DNA of 64,000 nt from Atrichornis clamosus (taxonomy: Eukaryota > Chordata > Aves > Passeriformes > Menuridae), in assembly GCA_013400975.1 (NCBI GenBank), contig WBMZ01008618.1, forward strand, positions 1 through 64,000, in the 5' to 3' direction. Every line of letters begins with the position of its first letter. Positions within the stretch are counted from its first letter, which is position 1. The notes beneath the pieces were generated by a model. It had not been told where the DNA came from. It did no database searches and saw only the letters and a list, made by a program, of their open reading frames with translations. A program made the position numbers and the translations under genes. Of this stretch, positions 44,829-58,640 are shown piece after piece.

Positions 44829-44892
44829 CTGATTTCCGCAGCGTGACCCTGGGAAGGCCGTGGGGCAGGTGCTGCCCCGCGCCCCACGACAT
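44829..44892 (-). promoter_or_regulatory. FAM107A: Candidate alternative first exon of FAM107A with in-frame start
   Basis: In a GC-rich block (about 44.78-45.15 kb) the minus strand has AATCAG|GTAAGC at 44829/44828, an excellent donor. Upstream, ATG at 44892-44890 opens MSWGAGQHLPHGLPRVTLRK plus S, ending in phase 1. Splicing to the FAM107A exon at 36547 restores a codon (GCA), then TCG, then the canonical ATG. The product would be FAM107A with 23 extra N-terminal residues. An in-frame TAG lies a little upstream. This is inference from splice signals and frame only. Confidence 0.35.
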
Positions 44893-47800
44893 GGGGCCGT
44901 GGGGGCTGAGGCTGCCGCTGCTGCCCGGCTGCACTCGCGCCTACGTGACTTTTGTCCGGGTCCAACGAAGCTGCCTGGCTCCTGCCAGGTCTCTGCAGTG
45001 GGAGCAGGGACGGAAGGTCACGTGGAGGTGGCTGCTGCACCGGCGCTCCCTCCTCACTGCTCTTGCCACCCCACAAGAACCTCACTGAGGGCTGGAGCTC
45101 AGCTGGCGGCAGCCGGTGGCCTTGCTCACTCCTCAGTGCTGGTCCCAAAGGTCCCTCTGCCGCCCTGAAAACTTGTTCGCGTTGCTCTTTGTTGCCAGGT
45201 GATGTTTTCCCAGGATAGATGAACAAGCTAATCGCTCTTTCTCCCCAGAGCAAACAGCTCTGTGCGTGCCCAGGCACCCGAGCTGCCTGCTCGGCGCAGC
45301 CACTGCTGCTCGTGGAGAGGTCGTGTCCCTGCTCCACAGAGGACGATTTCTCCTCAACGTGCCTTAACCACGCTCCTGGAGAAATCAGATCGCCCCAGAG
45401 GAAGCCGCACGCCCACTCTCTTTAGCAACCACTGCAACAGCCAAGCCGGCACCAGGGCAACCGCTCGAGTTATCGTGATTATTCCCTGGCATGTTGCAAC
45501 ACCCTGTCATCCACCAACTGCTGCACGGCCCAGGGGAGCAGCTGCTGCACCCCAGGGGTAAGGGCTGTGAGAGGGAGAAGCAGCCCCTGCATGGGGCCAC
45601 GGGTGTCCTGGTGACATCGGAGCTCGTGTGATGACGCCACAGCATCACTGACCTAGTTCTCATCCTGCTGAGATGCAGCCCCTGCCTGAATTTGGCTGCT
45701 TGTCCCCATCATCACTGTGGCTGGAAGTACCATGTTGGCTGTCCCTAAAATTGCCAAAATCTGGGAAACCAGAGGCTGCAAAGCTGGGGAAGGAGAAGGG
45801 TTAAACCAGCAACTTCTTTTGTCTCTTAGATGGGTGCTGTGGTGCAGTTCTGCCCAGATTGCCCAGTGCCAGCCTGCAGATGCCCAGTGTCCCAGTCCCA
45901 GGAAGGTCAGGGATAGAGCAAAACCATTTCCACGCAGAGGAACGGGATAAGTCACCTGAACACACTGGCATCCATGGACCATATTCTGGCCTAACTCTCC
46001 TGGCCCCAAGAAGAACTGGAGAAGAAGAGCAGGCTGCCACTGGCATTGGGGTGCTCTTTCACTTATTTTCACCTTTCCACATTTTGCATCTCTCCACATC
46101 CTAGCATTTTCCCCATCCCAGCCACATTTCCCAGCCAAGGGCTCAGCAGCACCAGGTGTGAGCAGAAGCCCCAGTCCCTCCCAGTTTGCCTCCAAAGCTC
46201 TTTGTGGGGCAGCACAGGCTGCTGGCACTCACCTGAACTGCCACTCCCTGGCTTCTTGCTTCCACTCGCACCCTTGGACTGAAGGGAATATTCTTTCTGG
46301 AAGAAAAGACGAGAGAAATGGGAAAAGGCTGTACAGATATTACTCTATTACAGGAGATGAAACACAGGAGCAGTTGCTGGTCGGTCCTTTGTTACTAGAG
46401 ACTAAAAAAATTACTATTACTTTTAACCCCTTGACCAGAAGCTGTTAAATTTAATTGACATGGGGCCTCAGAGGCAGGAGAGGAGAGGCAGGCTGGTCCT
46501 CATTCCTCTGTGTATGGTGTGTCCGTGTGCTTGTGAGCGCAGTCAGCCCCACCCGTCCAGCTGTGGGTTACTCACTTGTGAGGTTGGGAAGACCCCAAAC
46601 AGCTTTTGCCCCTAGATTAAGGTTGTGGCAAAGGAGATGCCTTTAAGTGGAGAGGTTGCGCAGTTTTTATGCTCAAACTGTGCTCTCACAGCCCACATGT
46701 GCCCCACGAGCTGTTCATGGCTGAGCAGACTCCTCTCACATCACCCATTGCCACGTGGCCTGGCTGCTCATTGCACACTCCAAAAATACCATTTGGCTCA
46801 ATTTTGAATGGAAAAAGAAATGGATGCACATCTGTACTTCTCCCCCTGGGTCACCTTTGACCAGGCTTTGGGTCTGTGAGTTCACTGGAGATGTGTCAAA
46901 GGGGGAAAAGAGCATCAATCTAAACCCATTTTAGCTTCCAAGTAAGTGTGGTTATTGCTGGTGAATGTGGGAATGGAAAAGGGCTGCGATCCATCAACAC
47001 CTGCTTTCGACTGAGTAAAATAAATCAGAAAAAGGCCAGCTAAATTTTCTGGATATATTTCTGTCTGATTCACCCTGGTGCCTGACCAGCTGCACATCTG
47101 AGCTCCTGAATCTAAGGATTTTCCATGGCAAAGCTCCTTGCAGAACAGTTCTATTTGCTATCTGAATTACTAAGCAATCTCACCCTGTGCTCCTTTGTCT
47201 TTGAGATTAACAAAAAGCCTTTGTGTTGCCCCTATAGCTCCCTGAAGGTTGCCGTGTGAGGGTGGTTGATTACTGGGTGAGATTTATCTGGAGTGGCTCC
47301 TGCAGACAAGGAGTTGCGTCATTCACCAACTGCCCCCGGGTGTCTTAGGAAGTGGTTTCATGTCCCAGGAGAAGGTGACACGGGGAGCACATCCCATCAT
47401 CACCCGCTGCATCTCCTGTGCACAACATGGCCCTGTGTTGCTGTGAATGCCGCAGGTGTTTGCAGGGGGGTTCTTCTTTGGAGGAGTCACCCCAGAGGAG
47501 CGAGCCCGGGGTGTCCCCGTGCCAGGAGACACCAGAAGAGCCAAGCAGTTCTGGCATGGCTCCGGCATGGCTCTGGGGTAACTCTGGGACAGCTCTCTGA
47601 CACATGTGACCATAGAGGGCTCATTTCTTGGGACTTGGGCTCTGCTGTGATGGGGGAACGACTTGATTTTCTCATTCAATGTGCACGTAAAGAGAAAATA
47701 ACGCCGTGCTGAATGGGCACCTGGAGTGTCACTGGTGGGTGGCTGTACAGTTGTTAATGAGTGCTGGGAACAGGAAAATGGTTCTGGAGGAGCCCACAGC

Positions 47801-50800
47801 CAGGTCCTCTTTACCAGGGCTGTTCATTAGATCGACTTTTAGCATCTGAGTTACTGTGCTAGTGATGTTTGCTGCTGGCTGTCATCTCTTTAGCCGATTG
47901 CTGTGGCACCAGGAGCTTTCTTGTGTGGACACATCTGTGCATTTAAAAACCCCAGACATGTCAAGCGAGTTCCCAACACCAACACTGGCTCTCCCCTGGA
48001 TGTGCAATGCCGCCCGCTGACGCGAGTGCAGTGACAGTGAGATAACGCTGTCTGCCCGCCGAGGGGCCTGCGTGGAGCTGTGAGTGACAGAGCAGACAGC
48101 CCCGGTCTGCCTGCCTGGATCTTTATTCACTCTGTACTCTCAACACGGGGTTGGGAGTGCAGCATCTCTGCCAGTCATGTCGGGCTGCCAATCTACAGGC
48201 AAAATATTACTCTGCTGAAGTCACCTGGGGCTGGGCTTGAAGGCAGACAGTGTTTCACCCCCTGCTGCAGGGAGGTCCTGGAGGCTGGTTAAACATTTCC
48301 TCAGCTGGGTTAATGCCTGATGTGGGCTGAGGTGTTGCTTGTGGTGGTGGGGACTGGCCGTGCAGCCCAGCCTTTCCTCCCACCCTGTGGCCCTGGCTCC
48401 CAGCACAAATGCCATGCAATCCCAGAACAACCTAAGAAGTTGTGCTGGTTGCACTGTGGTGGTGACCTTGGCGATGGCAAAGCCAACACCAGGGGATGTG
48501 TAGGTCAGAGCCAGGCTGGGTCCCTGGTGCTGTGTCACCTCTGTGGCACAGGTTGGCTGGTAGCACACTCCTGCTAATTTCCACTTGAGCCATTAGTGTG
48601 TTTGCAGAGCAGGACGGCTCCTTCTCGCACCTCCCTGACTCACAGGGGCAGTTAATGATTGCCCAGGTGATGGAGACTTGCCTGCTCCACATGGGACAAA
48701 GCAGGGAATGGGACTCTGTCCCCAGCCAGCTGGGCAGGGGTACAGGTACCGAGGCGTCAGAGCGCTTGTCACAGTGAGGGCTCAGATGGGGAAGGGTGTA
48801 TTGCTGTCAATGGACAGAAAATGCCTGCTGTTTCTCAAGCCCTCCTATTTCCATGTGAAAATCACTTCTGTGTGCAGTGTGACTGCATCTTGCCAGGAGT
48901 AAGAAGTAGTAATAAAATCTAGTATCAGATGGTAACACTGTGTCCCTCTGCAGGTGAGCAGGACAGTCCTGGAGACATTGCTGATGGGAGCAGGTACCTC
49001 CTCCCACCTTCAGGGAAGCACCTCCTGCCTGGGATCCCCATCCTGCTTTGACCATGTCAGTGAGGACATCCACCACTTGAGCTGGAATTAGCCTGATGAT
49101 TATGTGGGTTAAATCCCATAAAGCAACACAAAGTATAAATAGTAAGTAGTCCCATGTTTTACTTGTACTGTTCTATGTTACTCCCAAACATCCTGGGCAC
49201 CACTCTGTCCTGGCCATGACTCCAATGCACAGCCAAGAGCTCCTGCAGCAAATATCTGGAGGCAATATCACAGGCACAGGCTGCTTTGAGCCACCAGCTC
49301 CAACCACCATCCTACTCCCTGGCTCCCTGAGCAGGGGCTGCAATGCTCCTACTGGAGCTTAAAACCAACTGCTGTATAAACCATTACCCAGTGTTACTTG
49401 TCCCACGAGTGGGTGCTGTAATATTTACTTGCAGCCTGACAACTGACAGTAATTTTGGACTATGTTTGTGCTGTGATGAAAGCAGGGAAATAAGCCAACA
49501 GCATGGTCAGGGCACAAGCCGTGGAAAGGGTGAGGAGAATGGCTTCAGGCAGGTTCAGATCAATACAGGTACCATTAAGGTGTGGTTTCAGAGCATCTGT
49601 ATTGCACTGTAGCCAAAGTCTGAGCTAATGAATAAGTCAAGAAAGTGCTGCAATCAGATCAGGGTGATAAAGTGGCATAAAAGTAGGCAAAATGCCACCC
49701 AGGCCAATGTGACTCTCCCACAGATCTGGTTTGGGAGGCAGACACCATTAGCAGGGTTGGAAGTTGCTCAGCCTATTTAGGAGTAGACAGACTCAGAGAG
49801 AGGTACTTTGTCCCTCAGGTTCTGTAGCTGCTGCTGACATCAGTGTTCACCGAATGAACACATCCATTGATTAAAATGGTCTTATTGCTTAACCAAGAGG
49901 CTTTGAAAGGAGTTGTCATGACCTAGAACAAGGTTCATTGATGGTTGGCAGATCGAAACCAGCATTTCTGTGTGTGATGAAGCCACAGAACCTGTGATTT
50001 AGGGGTTAGCTAAATTGTATTCTACCACTGCTTTTGATGAGCCCCAAATACCCTCTTGCTGTTCCCAGTGCTCTGTATGAAATCATCTCTTATATGCTCC
50101 TGGATGCTGAGATGTCATCTAAGCTTTTGCCCAAATCTCCTGTGTTATTGCTGAATTCTGATCTATCTGTGCTCATTTGCAGTGGTTGGGACCGATCCAG
50201 AGACTTCAATGAAATCATCCACTGGAAGGAACTTTGGAGGATTAGTAAGACTTTTTCCCATCTGTGATGTCAATGCACAAAAATCTGTCAGCTCGATTGT
50301 TTTGCTGCAAAGTCCTGCCATGTGAGGTGTTGAGGCTTATTCGGTTCAGCAAGCTGGGGCACTTGTTTGCTGGGATGATACCGTGTTCTTGGTAAGGAGA
50401 AACACAGAGAAAAACAGCAGCATGCCCCAAGAGCTGCAGTTTGGATGAATTTCCAAAATTTCTTGAGGGCTAGGAAAGGCAGTATAACACCCTTCTGTTC
50501 CCTCTGGAGCTGGCAGACTGGGCTCTGCCTGCCTGGTGGTGGTCACGACGAAGCTGCTCTCAGCAGTTGTTGTGAGAAACTGCATGTTCCTCTCTCCTGC
50601 AGAGGCAGAGCAATGCCGAGTTTGGGAGGGCTGCTCCCTGACAGGGAGCTTGACTGTGCACATTCCTCAGCTCCCAGCTCATTATGGGACACTTACATTG
50701 GCAGGTTTTGCAATTGGGACTGGCAGGCACCCAGGAGTCGGTATCCAGGCACATCCCAGCATTCCTGAGCCAGCAGCTATGAAATCTGCTACCACGGTGC

Positions 50801-53800
50801 TGCCCTTGTCATGGGAAGGGGTCTTGGCAGGGTCTCTGAACCACCACAGCATCCAGTGCTTGCTCAGCCCAGCCCCAGCACTCCCTGTCCCAGGCTGTGT
50901 CCAGCTCTCCACGCACACCTGCCCAGGGTGAGCTGGGTTTTCGGGTGAAGCTGTGAGCTTGTGTTACTCCTGGTCCCTGGCCACAACCATAGCTGATTCA
51001 TGATCATATTGCAAAGGACTCTAAGAAATATCAAGTTATTGGTGTAACATTTCATTACTGGTCTTTTGACCTCTACAAGTCTGCAGCCTTTCTTGGACTG
51101 AAGTGAGCTGAGGGCAGATGCATGTGGCCACTCTCACGAGAGCAGCCAGCAGCCTCAAGGATTTTTTTGACCACAGAAATTTGTAAATTTAGGCTTACAG
51201 AAGGGTATCAGGCTCTTGGTCTGGCTATGGGGTCAGGCTGACACTCTGCATCTCCTGTGCCAGTATTGGGGAGCACCAGCCAGGTGGCCACTTTGCTGCC
51301 TAGTCAAGTAGAAAATGGTAAATGCTTCAAATAGTGCTTGGTGTTATTTTATTCGTAAAGAAAACACAATTTGACAGAGATGAGTGCCATGCTGACCCCT
51401 GCCTCTCTTTGTCACCAGCACCCCTCCCCTCCCAAATCCCTGAGGCCCCAGAAGGCAAGCACAGCCCTCCTGCGGCTGTGAAAGCTGGCAAATCGAGTCC
51501 CATTTCACTGTCCAAAAAAATAGAACAAATCTAACTAAAGCAGGGAGGCAGCAGCATGGGGCTTGGTGGAGCTGCCAGCCCCAGGGTAGGGAGCCCTGTG
51601 GAACTCCCCGCTGTGTCTGAGCAAACGCTGCTCCCCGGCTGCTCCCGGCGCACGGCCGGGGAGGTGGGATGCGACACACCAGACCTCAGCAGAAAATTTC
51701 CTGCAGATTAATGAGAGCAATCAGTGGCAGGGCTCAGCCCCATGGCAGCCGGTGCACAAGGCTCATTTGTCAGCATTCAAGCTGACTGTGGAGCCTGACA
51801 TCCCACTGCGAAGGGCACGGGGCACAAACCGGAGCAGTGAATCCATCCATCGGCACCACGCCGATGGACCTGCTGTTCTCTCTTGGTCCTAAGAAAATCC
51901 TCGCCTGCAGTTCAGTGCTTTTTAATCAGGCCCCTTGCAAAGTGCAGAGCACACAAAACCTCTGCATACCAGGGCAAAGCCAAATTGTAGCCCTCCTCAC
52001 TGTTGGAAGTACCTGTATTGCCCACCTCAATGCTGTCAGCAGCAGTTAAGTTGTTGCTATGGATCAACTATATTTTACCCATCTCAGAAGCTTATTCTTG
52101 CCCTGTGCTGGAGGTGTGAAACCACTGCTGGTATGAAAGGTTGCTCCACTATTTCTGGGGATGCTGCTGATTGCACGGGAAGAGCATCAGTCACTGGCAC
52201 AAAAGGGCTCCAGCAGCGTTGGAGTGAATTGTTGTCATGCTGCAGAGAGACCATTAAGACACTCTTAAGTGCCTTGAAGAATGTTGTTTTGCAAAAAGTG
52301 AGGCTTATGCCACATGATTAATAGGGACAGTGTTTATTTCTGGCACAGTGTCTTACTGTCCCAGAGTGCCAGGCTGCAGAGTGCCAATGACTCCATTTCA
52401 CAACTAGGGACTGCATGTTAGGGGCCAAGGATAGGGTTGCCATCAGAAATTTGCTCTTCCAACATCACCTTGTTGAGCTCTTCACCTGCCCAGGGTCACT
52501 AGAATTGGTTCTTGGCTTGGAAAAATGGGGTTTGTGAAAAGTAAGGGCAGAAATGCCCCGTCAGCCCCAGGCACTGCTGGTAGCAAGCTGCCAAGGCAGA
52601 GTGGGGTGCTCTGTTCCCTGTGGGCAGCACGTGCAAGCTGGGTCCTGTGTAGAGCAGACTCCAAAGGAAGAGGCCAAAAGGGAGGAGGTTTGGCTGTTGT
52701 CTGGGACGAGATGCCACCTGCCAGGCTGCAAATGCCACCGTGGGCTGCAAATGGAGGAGGCAGCGAAGGAAGACGTGGAGCATCCCTGTTAATGCAAGGG
52801 TTCGTGAGGAGGCAGCAGATGCCACTTAAACAAGCCCCCCTCAGGAGCAGAGTGAAGCAGCGAAGCCTTTAATTACTTTAATCCATTTTTATTTGAGGAC
52901 TGCTGAGCCATCCCAGAGCCAGCAGCTGCTGCATTTCCCATGCATTGTTTTTCTTGGTGTCCCCATGAGCACATTGTGCTCCTCCCTTCAGTCTGAGCCC
53001 TCTCCATGATTCCCTTGCAACCCAGTGCTGCAGGCAGCATTGGCCAGTGCTGGATAACCTCTGCCCATGCTCTGGAGGGGCTGGCAGCACACTCCTGTGT
53101 GTCCTGCCCAGCACCCATACCCATGAATCAAACCCCTGTGCCACAGCTTGTCATGCATGAAGACAGGGTTTCAATCTGGGATAGCTGGGTCCAAGTTAGT
53201 TCCCTGTCTCACTGAGTCCATATGAGCTCTCTCAGGACCAAAATGCCAGCCTGTCTGGAAGCAGGGAGTGGGTTATGTTAGGTGCTGGTTTACTGGTGCT
53301 GGTTTATATTTGCTTTTTGTGTACTTGGGATGGAGAGGTAAGAAATAAAGCTGTGATCTCATTCTAGGAGTTAGAGCAGCCCCACTGTAATGAGTTTGGC
53401 TTTTGAGGGCTGGGATGCTATGGCATTTTACTCACTTTAAAAGCTACAAAAGCCCAGAGCAGTGTCTCTACTTAGAGTCCCCACATGTCACCACCTGTGA
53501 GACTTTGAAGAATTGAAGAAGACGAAGGCAAGAAGCAGGATAAAGTCACCTTAGAGGCCTTCTGTGGAGGTTTTGGGACTAGCCCTGGCCCATCTCACCC
53601 ACTCTGGGCTGTGCTATGTCAGACAGACTAGAGGACTTAATGTTTGCTGTCTTGTGATCCAGAGCTGTTATTTTCTGGGTGTATGTTATTTTTTGCCCAG
53701 AAATTGGCCTTTTATCAAAAATCTCCCCACTCTTGATGCACTTTGGGACTTTACTGGTGTGCCTCTGCAGCTCTCATCCCTGCCCCTCTAAGCAAGGCTT

Positions 53801-56800
53801 GTTGCAGGCAGCACATGGCAAACCCTTCATCCTGAGCAGCACAATGCTCCAGGACACTGAAACGTTGTGGTCCCTGGTTGCCATCTGGTTTTTGGATTTG
53901 CTCCCAGGACCAGTGCCACCAAACAGCTGTTGGCATTCTGTGACTGTCAGTGGGACTTGTTTGGCACCTGCAGCCCCTCTTGCTGACAGTGGAGCAGCAG
54001 CCCTGGAGCCCTGGCTGGTGAGAGGGGGATGGCCGGGGCTGCAGTGTCAGAGCAGGCAGGGTCCCTCGGAGGGATCTTGTGCTGCCCAGGCACAGGGATG
54101 CTTTCAAAGAGCTGGCAGGGACACTGGCTACTGGTTTTCTGAGATCCTTGTCAGGGAGAGCCAGGAAAATCCCACTGTACCTGCTGGTCTGTGGAGCATG
54201 ATGGGGCAGAGGTGTCCCAGCTCAATTCCTTGCAGGGCTGCATCCCTGTAATGTTCCCTCCCACATGAGAGGGGCTGCTGGACCGTGGAGCCTCTCTGGG
54301 GTGTCACAAGCTGCTGAGTTTCAGGCCTCTGATTCTGCAGTTGAGCTCTTCCAACCCTTCTGGGAACAATTTGGGCCTTATTATTTTGTTTTTGAAGCAG
54401 TTTCAGTTCCAGCTGCTGCCCATGCTGGTTGCTGAGGGGAAGGTGCTGGTGATGGCAGGTCCTGGGCCACCTTCTTTGGTCCTGTGTGATCCGTGTCCCT
54501 GTACCAGGACAGCCTCCATGCTGTTCCCTTCCTGGCAGCTTCTTCCCTGTGCTCTGCTGCACTGGCATGAAATAACTCTTTATTTCTTCTCTTTCTCCTC
54601 TGCCAGCTGCAGACATCACTCCTCTTGCTCATCTTAGTCATTCCTATGCTTTCCAAAGCAAGGGTCCAAGATTTTTGTGGTCAAGGTAAGAGTTTGTAAG
54701 CTCTCGAATGGTGACAACCAGCTTTTTGTTCAATCTTGATCTTTCATTTAATAATATGCACTTTTTCAAATTTCCCTTCAAATGTTGCTCTGTCATGTTG
54801 AAGCTCTGCTCTGTGTTGGACCATGATTTTTGCAGCCAGTCAGGAAAGGTGATGGTCCTGAGCATGGTGGATGCTACCGTAGCTGGAGTTACCTGGCATG
54901 CTGAGCTGCTGCTGGGGTGATGCCGAGCTGGAAATGTGTGTGCTGAGCTGAACTGCCAGGGTTAGTCCCACAGGAAGGACGTCTGCTTGTGGGTGTTCAC
55001 CTGGGGGGCTTGGGGAAGGAACTCCTGCTCAGCATTAATTGATGCTGAAAAAATACAACTGCTGCTTCTTGCCTCCTTCAGGATGCGTGGAAAATCCTGA
55101 AAATCACAACTTCTCTCCCTGCCCTGTGATAGCAGCAGTCAGATGCCTTTTTAAGACTGAGACCATTCTGACAGACAAGATTACTGACTTCTACACAGAT
55201 GCTTAGTAGGAACATGACCCCGCTATTGCCCACAGCAGAGCTGCTGGAAGGGCAGTGGCACTTACCTGTTTGAGACCCTCCTGCTAATGAGGGGCAGAAC
55301 AATTATTCCCCCTCCCACCATCCATCTTTTTGTAGAGGAATTTTTTTTATATTTGCTTTTTATTCTGAATCTGAAAGATTGATTTTTTCAGCCTTTACCT
55401 CCCTTATTGTGTGTGAATAATGTGTGGGATTGCTGGTGAGAAAACGTCCTGAAGTGTAATTAGGTGTGTTGGTGGAGAGGTTTGTCAGAAACAAATGTTC
55501 TTCTGAAAGGGGCTCTGCTCTGGGCCAGCTGTGCTGGGGTGGCTGAGGGACACGGTGTGAGTCCTGGGCCACTTCCCTTGTGCTCTGAAAAGAAGGGTGG
55601 ATGAAAGGCCAGAGAGCATGTCCTGTGTGAGCTGGGACACAGGCTCTGGGACACACTTCTCTAGCCTGACTCTGGGGATACCCTCACTAATGGCGTGTGT
55701 TTGGAAAAATCCCACTGGCAGCTCCCAGAAATGCCTGTCCTGCGATGCTCAGATGGAGGAGTTTAAAAGGATGTTCTCAAAGCCCTGTTTTCAGCATGGG
55801 CAGCCAGGTACTGTGGTTTGCCTGAACAAGCAGAGCCTCTCTCCCTGGCACTGGCGTGCTGCCTCTTGTTGTTCTAAATCAGCCACAGAGCAAAGCTCCC
55901 TGCTCAGCAGCAGGGCTAATCTGGGCTCATCTGACATTAGTGTAAACTGACACTCTTGGGAATTTGGGGACAGAGAACTTTCCCTGGGGAAACAGCCACT
56001 ATGCAAACCCTGCCCTGAGAAACCACGGAGAAAAGAGAGGTGCAGGTGCCTGGAAAAAAACTCCTCCACTGCTGGGGGTCTGGGAGCATCTGCCCAGGCA
56101 CCATGGGGAGCTGCTGCTGGGGAGGCTGTGCTTGCAGGTTATTTGAAGGGGGTTTGCTGAGGTTAGAGGGATGTCAACCACATCAGTGGGGCTGATGCCC
56201 TGCAGAACAGAGGAATCGGCAGGGAATCAGCACTAGCTCAGCAGCATCCCTGAACCAGCCCCTGGCAAAGTCCTTGCCTTCCTTTTAAGAGAAGGGTATC
56301 CCAGCAAGGGTTTGTGTCTTGCTGGAGCCCTGCTGTTGGCTTGGGCCCATGGAACACTGATGATACCACAACAGGTTTTTTGGGACTAGATGCAGCCTTT
56401 TAAAGTAGAAATGTCCTTGGAACCATGCTGGCAGCCTTTCCGGTCCCTTTTGTTGTGGAGCTGGGGATTGCCTTGCACTCCACAATCCACCACTGTAATC
56501 CCCTTGGAGTGCTGTTCTGGTCTAAGCTTAAAAGGGGTGCAGCTGAGACTGCTAATGCAGGCCGTGCTGGCGACGGGTGCTGAGCCCTGCTCCGTGCTCC
56601 CTGCGGCTCCTCTCCGGGCTCTCTCTGATAGATGGGTTCATGCCTGGCAGGTCCCTGTGCCCTGAGCTGGTTCTGCAAGGGCTGGGGGAAGGAGAGCTTT
56701 TCTGCCTGTCACCCGGATCCATCCTGCTCTTCAGGAGGGCTGGATCCTGCTATTCATGCACCCCCCTGGAAAGACAGCAGAAAGAACTGTCTTGTTTTCA

Positions 56801-58269
56801 TCTCCCATCAGCATCAGCTTGAGGGTAAAGCACAGACCCAGGAGCTGCCAGTCAGACATCTCTGCTTGGTGCCAGCTGGGCAGTGGCACAGGCTTTTGTC
56901 AACCCAGGCAACATTTGGGAGGCTGAAATGGGAGTGACATCTCTGACCTTTTGGTACCCATGAAAGTAAAACTGTCTCAGCTCTATGGAGCTGCCAGGAA
57001 GCTGGAGAGTCCGAGCTCCCGGCAGCATTTCAAAGCCAGGTCATTCAGTGCTGGGCTGCAGTGGGATCGTGGTGTTTCAGAGAGGGAACAGTGGGGAAAG
57101 CTGTCCAAAAGCAGTCTTGTCTGGTGGTCAGGAGGCTGGCAAGGACTGCTTTGTATGCAGCAGGGCTTAACCGGGTGGCACTGAGCCAAGCCTGACCTAA
57201 CCAGCTTATTTCCCTGCTTCCAGTAATGCCTCTACAAATGCTCTGGGGCCTGAAGGTCACGGCCACGTGAGCAGGGGTCTGGGGATTAGCTGTGGGCAGA
57301 GCATGGCTTCTCCTGGGTGTGTTATAGCCCTGAGCCCTGGGAATGACCACGACTCCTGTGTGTGCTGGAGCCAGTGTGGCATTGGTGCCTGGGATGGGTG
57401 TTGGAGAGGCAGGGTGGTGGCTGGGAGCAGCATCTCCTGTACCTGGCACTTATCAGGAGTCCAGAAAAATAGATGAATGTTTACTAGTCCCACTTCAGCT
57501 CTGATTTTCCTTCTGAGTGTTGGTCACACTGGCCAGTGGGTGCTTTTTTAACATGTTTGCCCTGCAAGAGTGTCTAGCTCTGGTTTTGGAAGAAAGTACA
57601 GCAAGTTTGCAAAATTCTGGAAGGCACCAGGTTTGGAAGCGCCCATACCTCTGAAGGCCACAGCCATGCTCAGCTGAGCATGAAGGGTCCCTCCCTCCTG
57701 AGGCAAAGAGTCACTGCTGTCCCCATTCCAGTAGAAGTTACTGACCTAGTGTGTTGCACAAGTGTGTTTCTCTTAGAGCTGGGAGGTGAGCTACAGAAGC
57801 CTAATTCCAGATCAGGGCATCACAACTGAGCAGTGATGATGCATCTCTAGGCAGTGATGTCATCAGCTATGAAAGAGAAATGACATCTAGCAGCATCCTC
57901 AGCACAGCCACCTCTAGTCACCTCTGCAGGGCTCTGGCTCCATAAACCTCTGTTTCCATTTGGAGCTGTTTGACTGCTCTCCCCAGGGCATTTGGAGGAG
58001 AGGGAGATACTTGTGGGTGCCATGGGACTTGGCTCAGCTCCTCCCTGTCATGGGAGGGAGCTGGCAGAAATCCCCAGGCCAAGAAATACTCAGAGCTTTC
58101 TCTGCACTGCACCTGTGAGAGAGAGCCTGCAGGCTGCTGGACACATTCGGAACAAACCTCACATTTCTCCCCAGAAAGCCAAACTTTGTCCTAATGCAAT
58201 GCTGTGATCCCCTCCTTGCTGTCCTGAAAGCCCCATCAGGCCCCGACGCTGAGCCCATTAGATGGAATT
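44893..58269. other. Long noncoding stretch, no supported gene
   Basis: About 13 kb with no exon I can match to a known protein. It has scattered GC-rich patches (near 45.3-45.6, 47.4-47.6 and 51.55-51.68 kb), short imperfect tandem repeats at 47545-47600, and many short open frames typical of GC-rich noncoding DNA. A 73-codon minus-strand frame at 54644-54865 is the most protein-like of them but matches no family I can name. Confidence 0.5.
47545..47600. repeat. Imperfect 11-bp tandem repeat
   Basis: Units such as TCTGGCATGGC, TCCGGCATGGC, TCTGGGGTAAC and TCTGGGACAGC follow one another. Noncoding. Confidence 0.6.
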
Positions 58270-58640
58270 ACTTAATCCGGCCCTGATGAGTGGCACCCAC
58301 CCCCAGGAGCGGGTCCCTTCCCTCTAATCCCTCGCTGCCATCAGCCGCCTTAGCACGCGCGGGGCAAAACAGGCACCACGTGAGCAGACGGCGCCTTCTC
58401 CGTCATGTCCCGCCACCACAGCCCTGGAGAAAGCCGCCCCGTTACCTTTTTCCCGTGAGACGCCCCCATGGTCGGATGCGTTGGCTGTGCTCCGCTCTCC
58501 GGGGTGTGGGGCCGGCCGGCTCCGCGCGGTCACGGCCCCGCTACTCCAGGGGGCACAGGCAGCCGTGCAGCTCCCAGCCCCTCGGCGGCTGCTGCGGGGA
58601 GACGTGGGTGAGATCCAGCCCGTCTGTGGCGGGGTCGGGC
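58270..58640. promoter_or_regulatory. CpG island without an assigned gene
   Basis: About 370 bp rich in CpG (ACGCGCGGGGC, GGCCGGCCGGCTCCGCGCGG and similar), set in CpG-poor flanks. It lies 3 kb past the FAM3D stop and 22 kb upstream of the FAM107A coding exons. On the minus strand, GACCATGG followed by a donor (AAAAG|GTAACG at 58446/58445) could mark a FAM107A alternative first exon. Joining it directly to 36547 in that ATG's frame gives an early stop, but another frame of the same exon joins in frame. Assignment is open. Confidence 0.55.

Noticed and set aside
45653..46228. 191-codon minus-strand open frame
   Set aside because: No domain, low-information composition rich in Trp/Gly/Ala, and no supporting splice or promoter signals.
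53679..54251. 190-codon plus-strand open frame
   Set aside because: No recognisable domain or neighbour support. Treated as chance.
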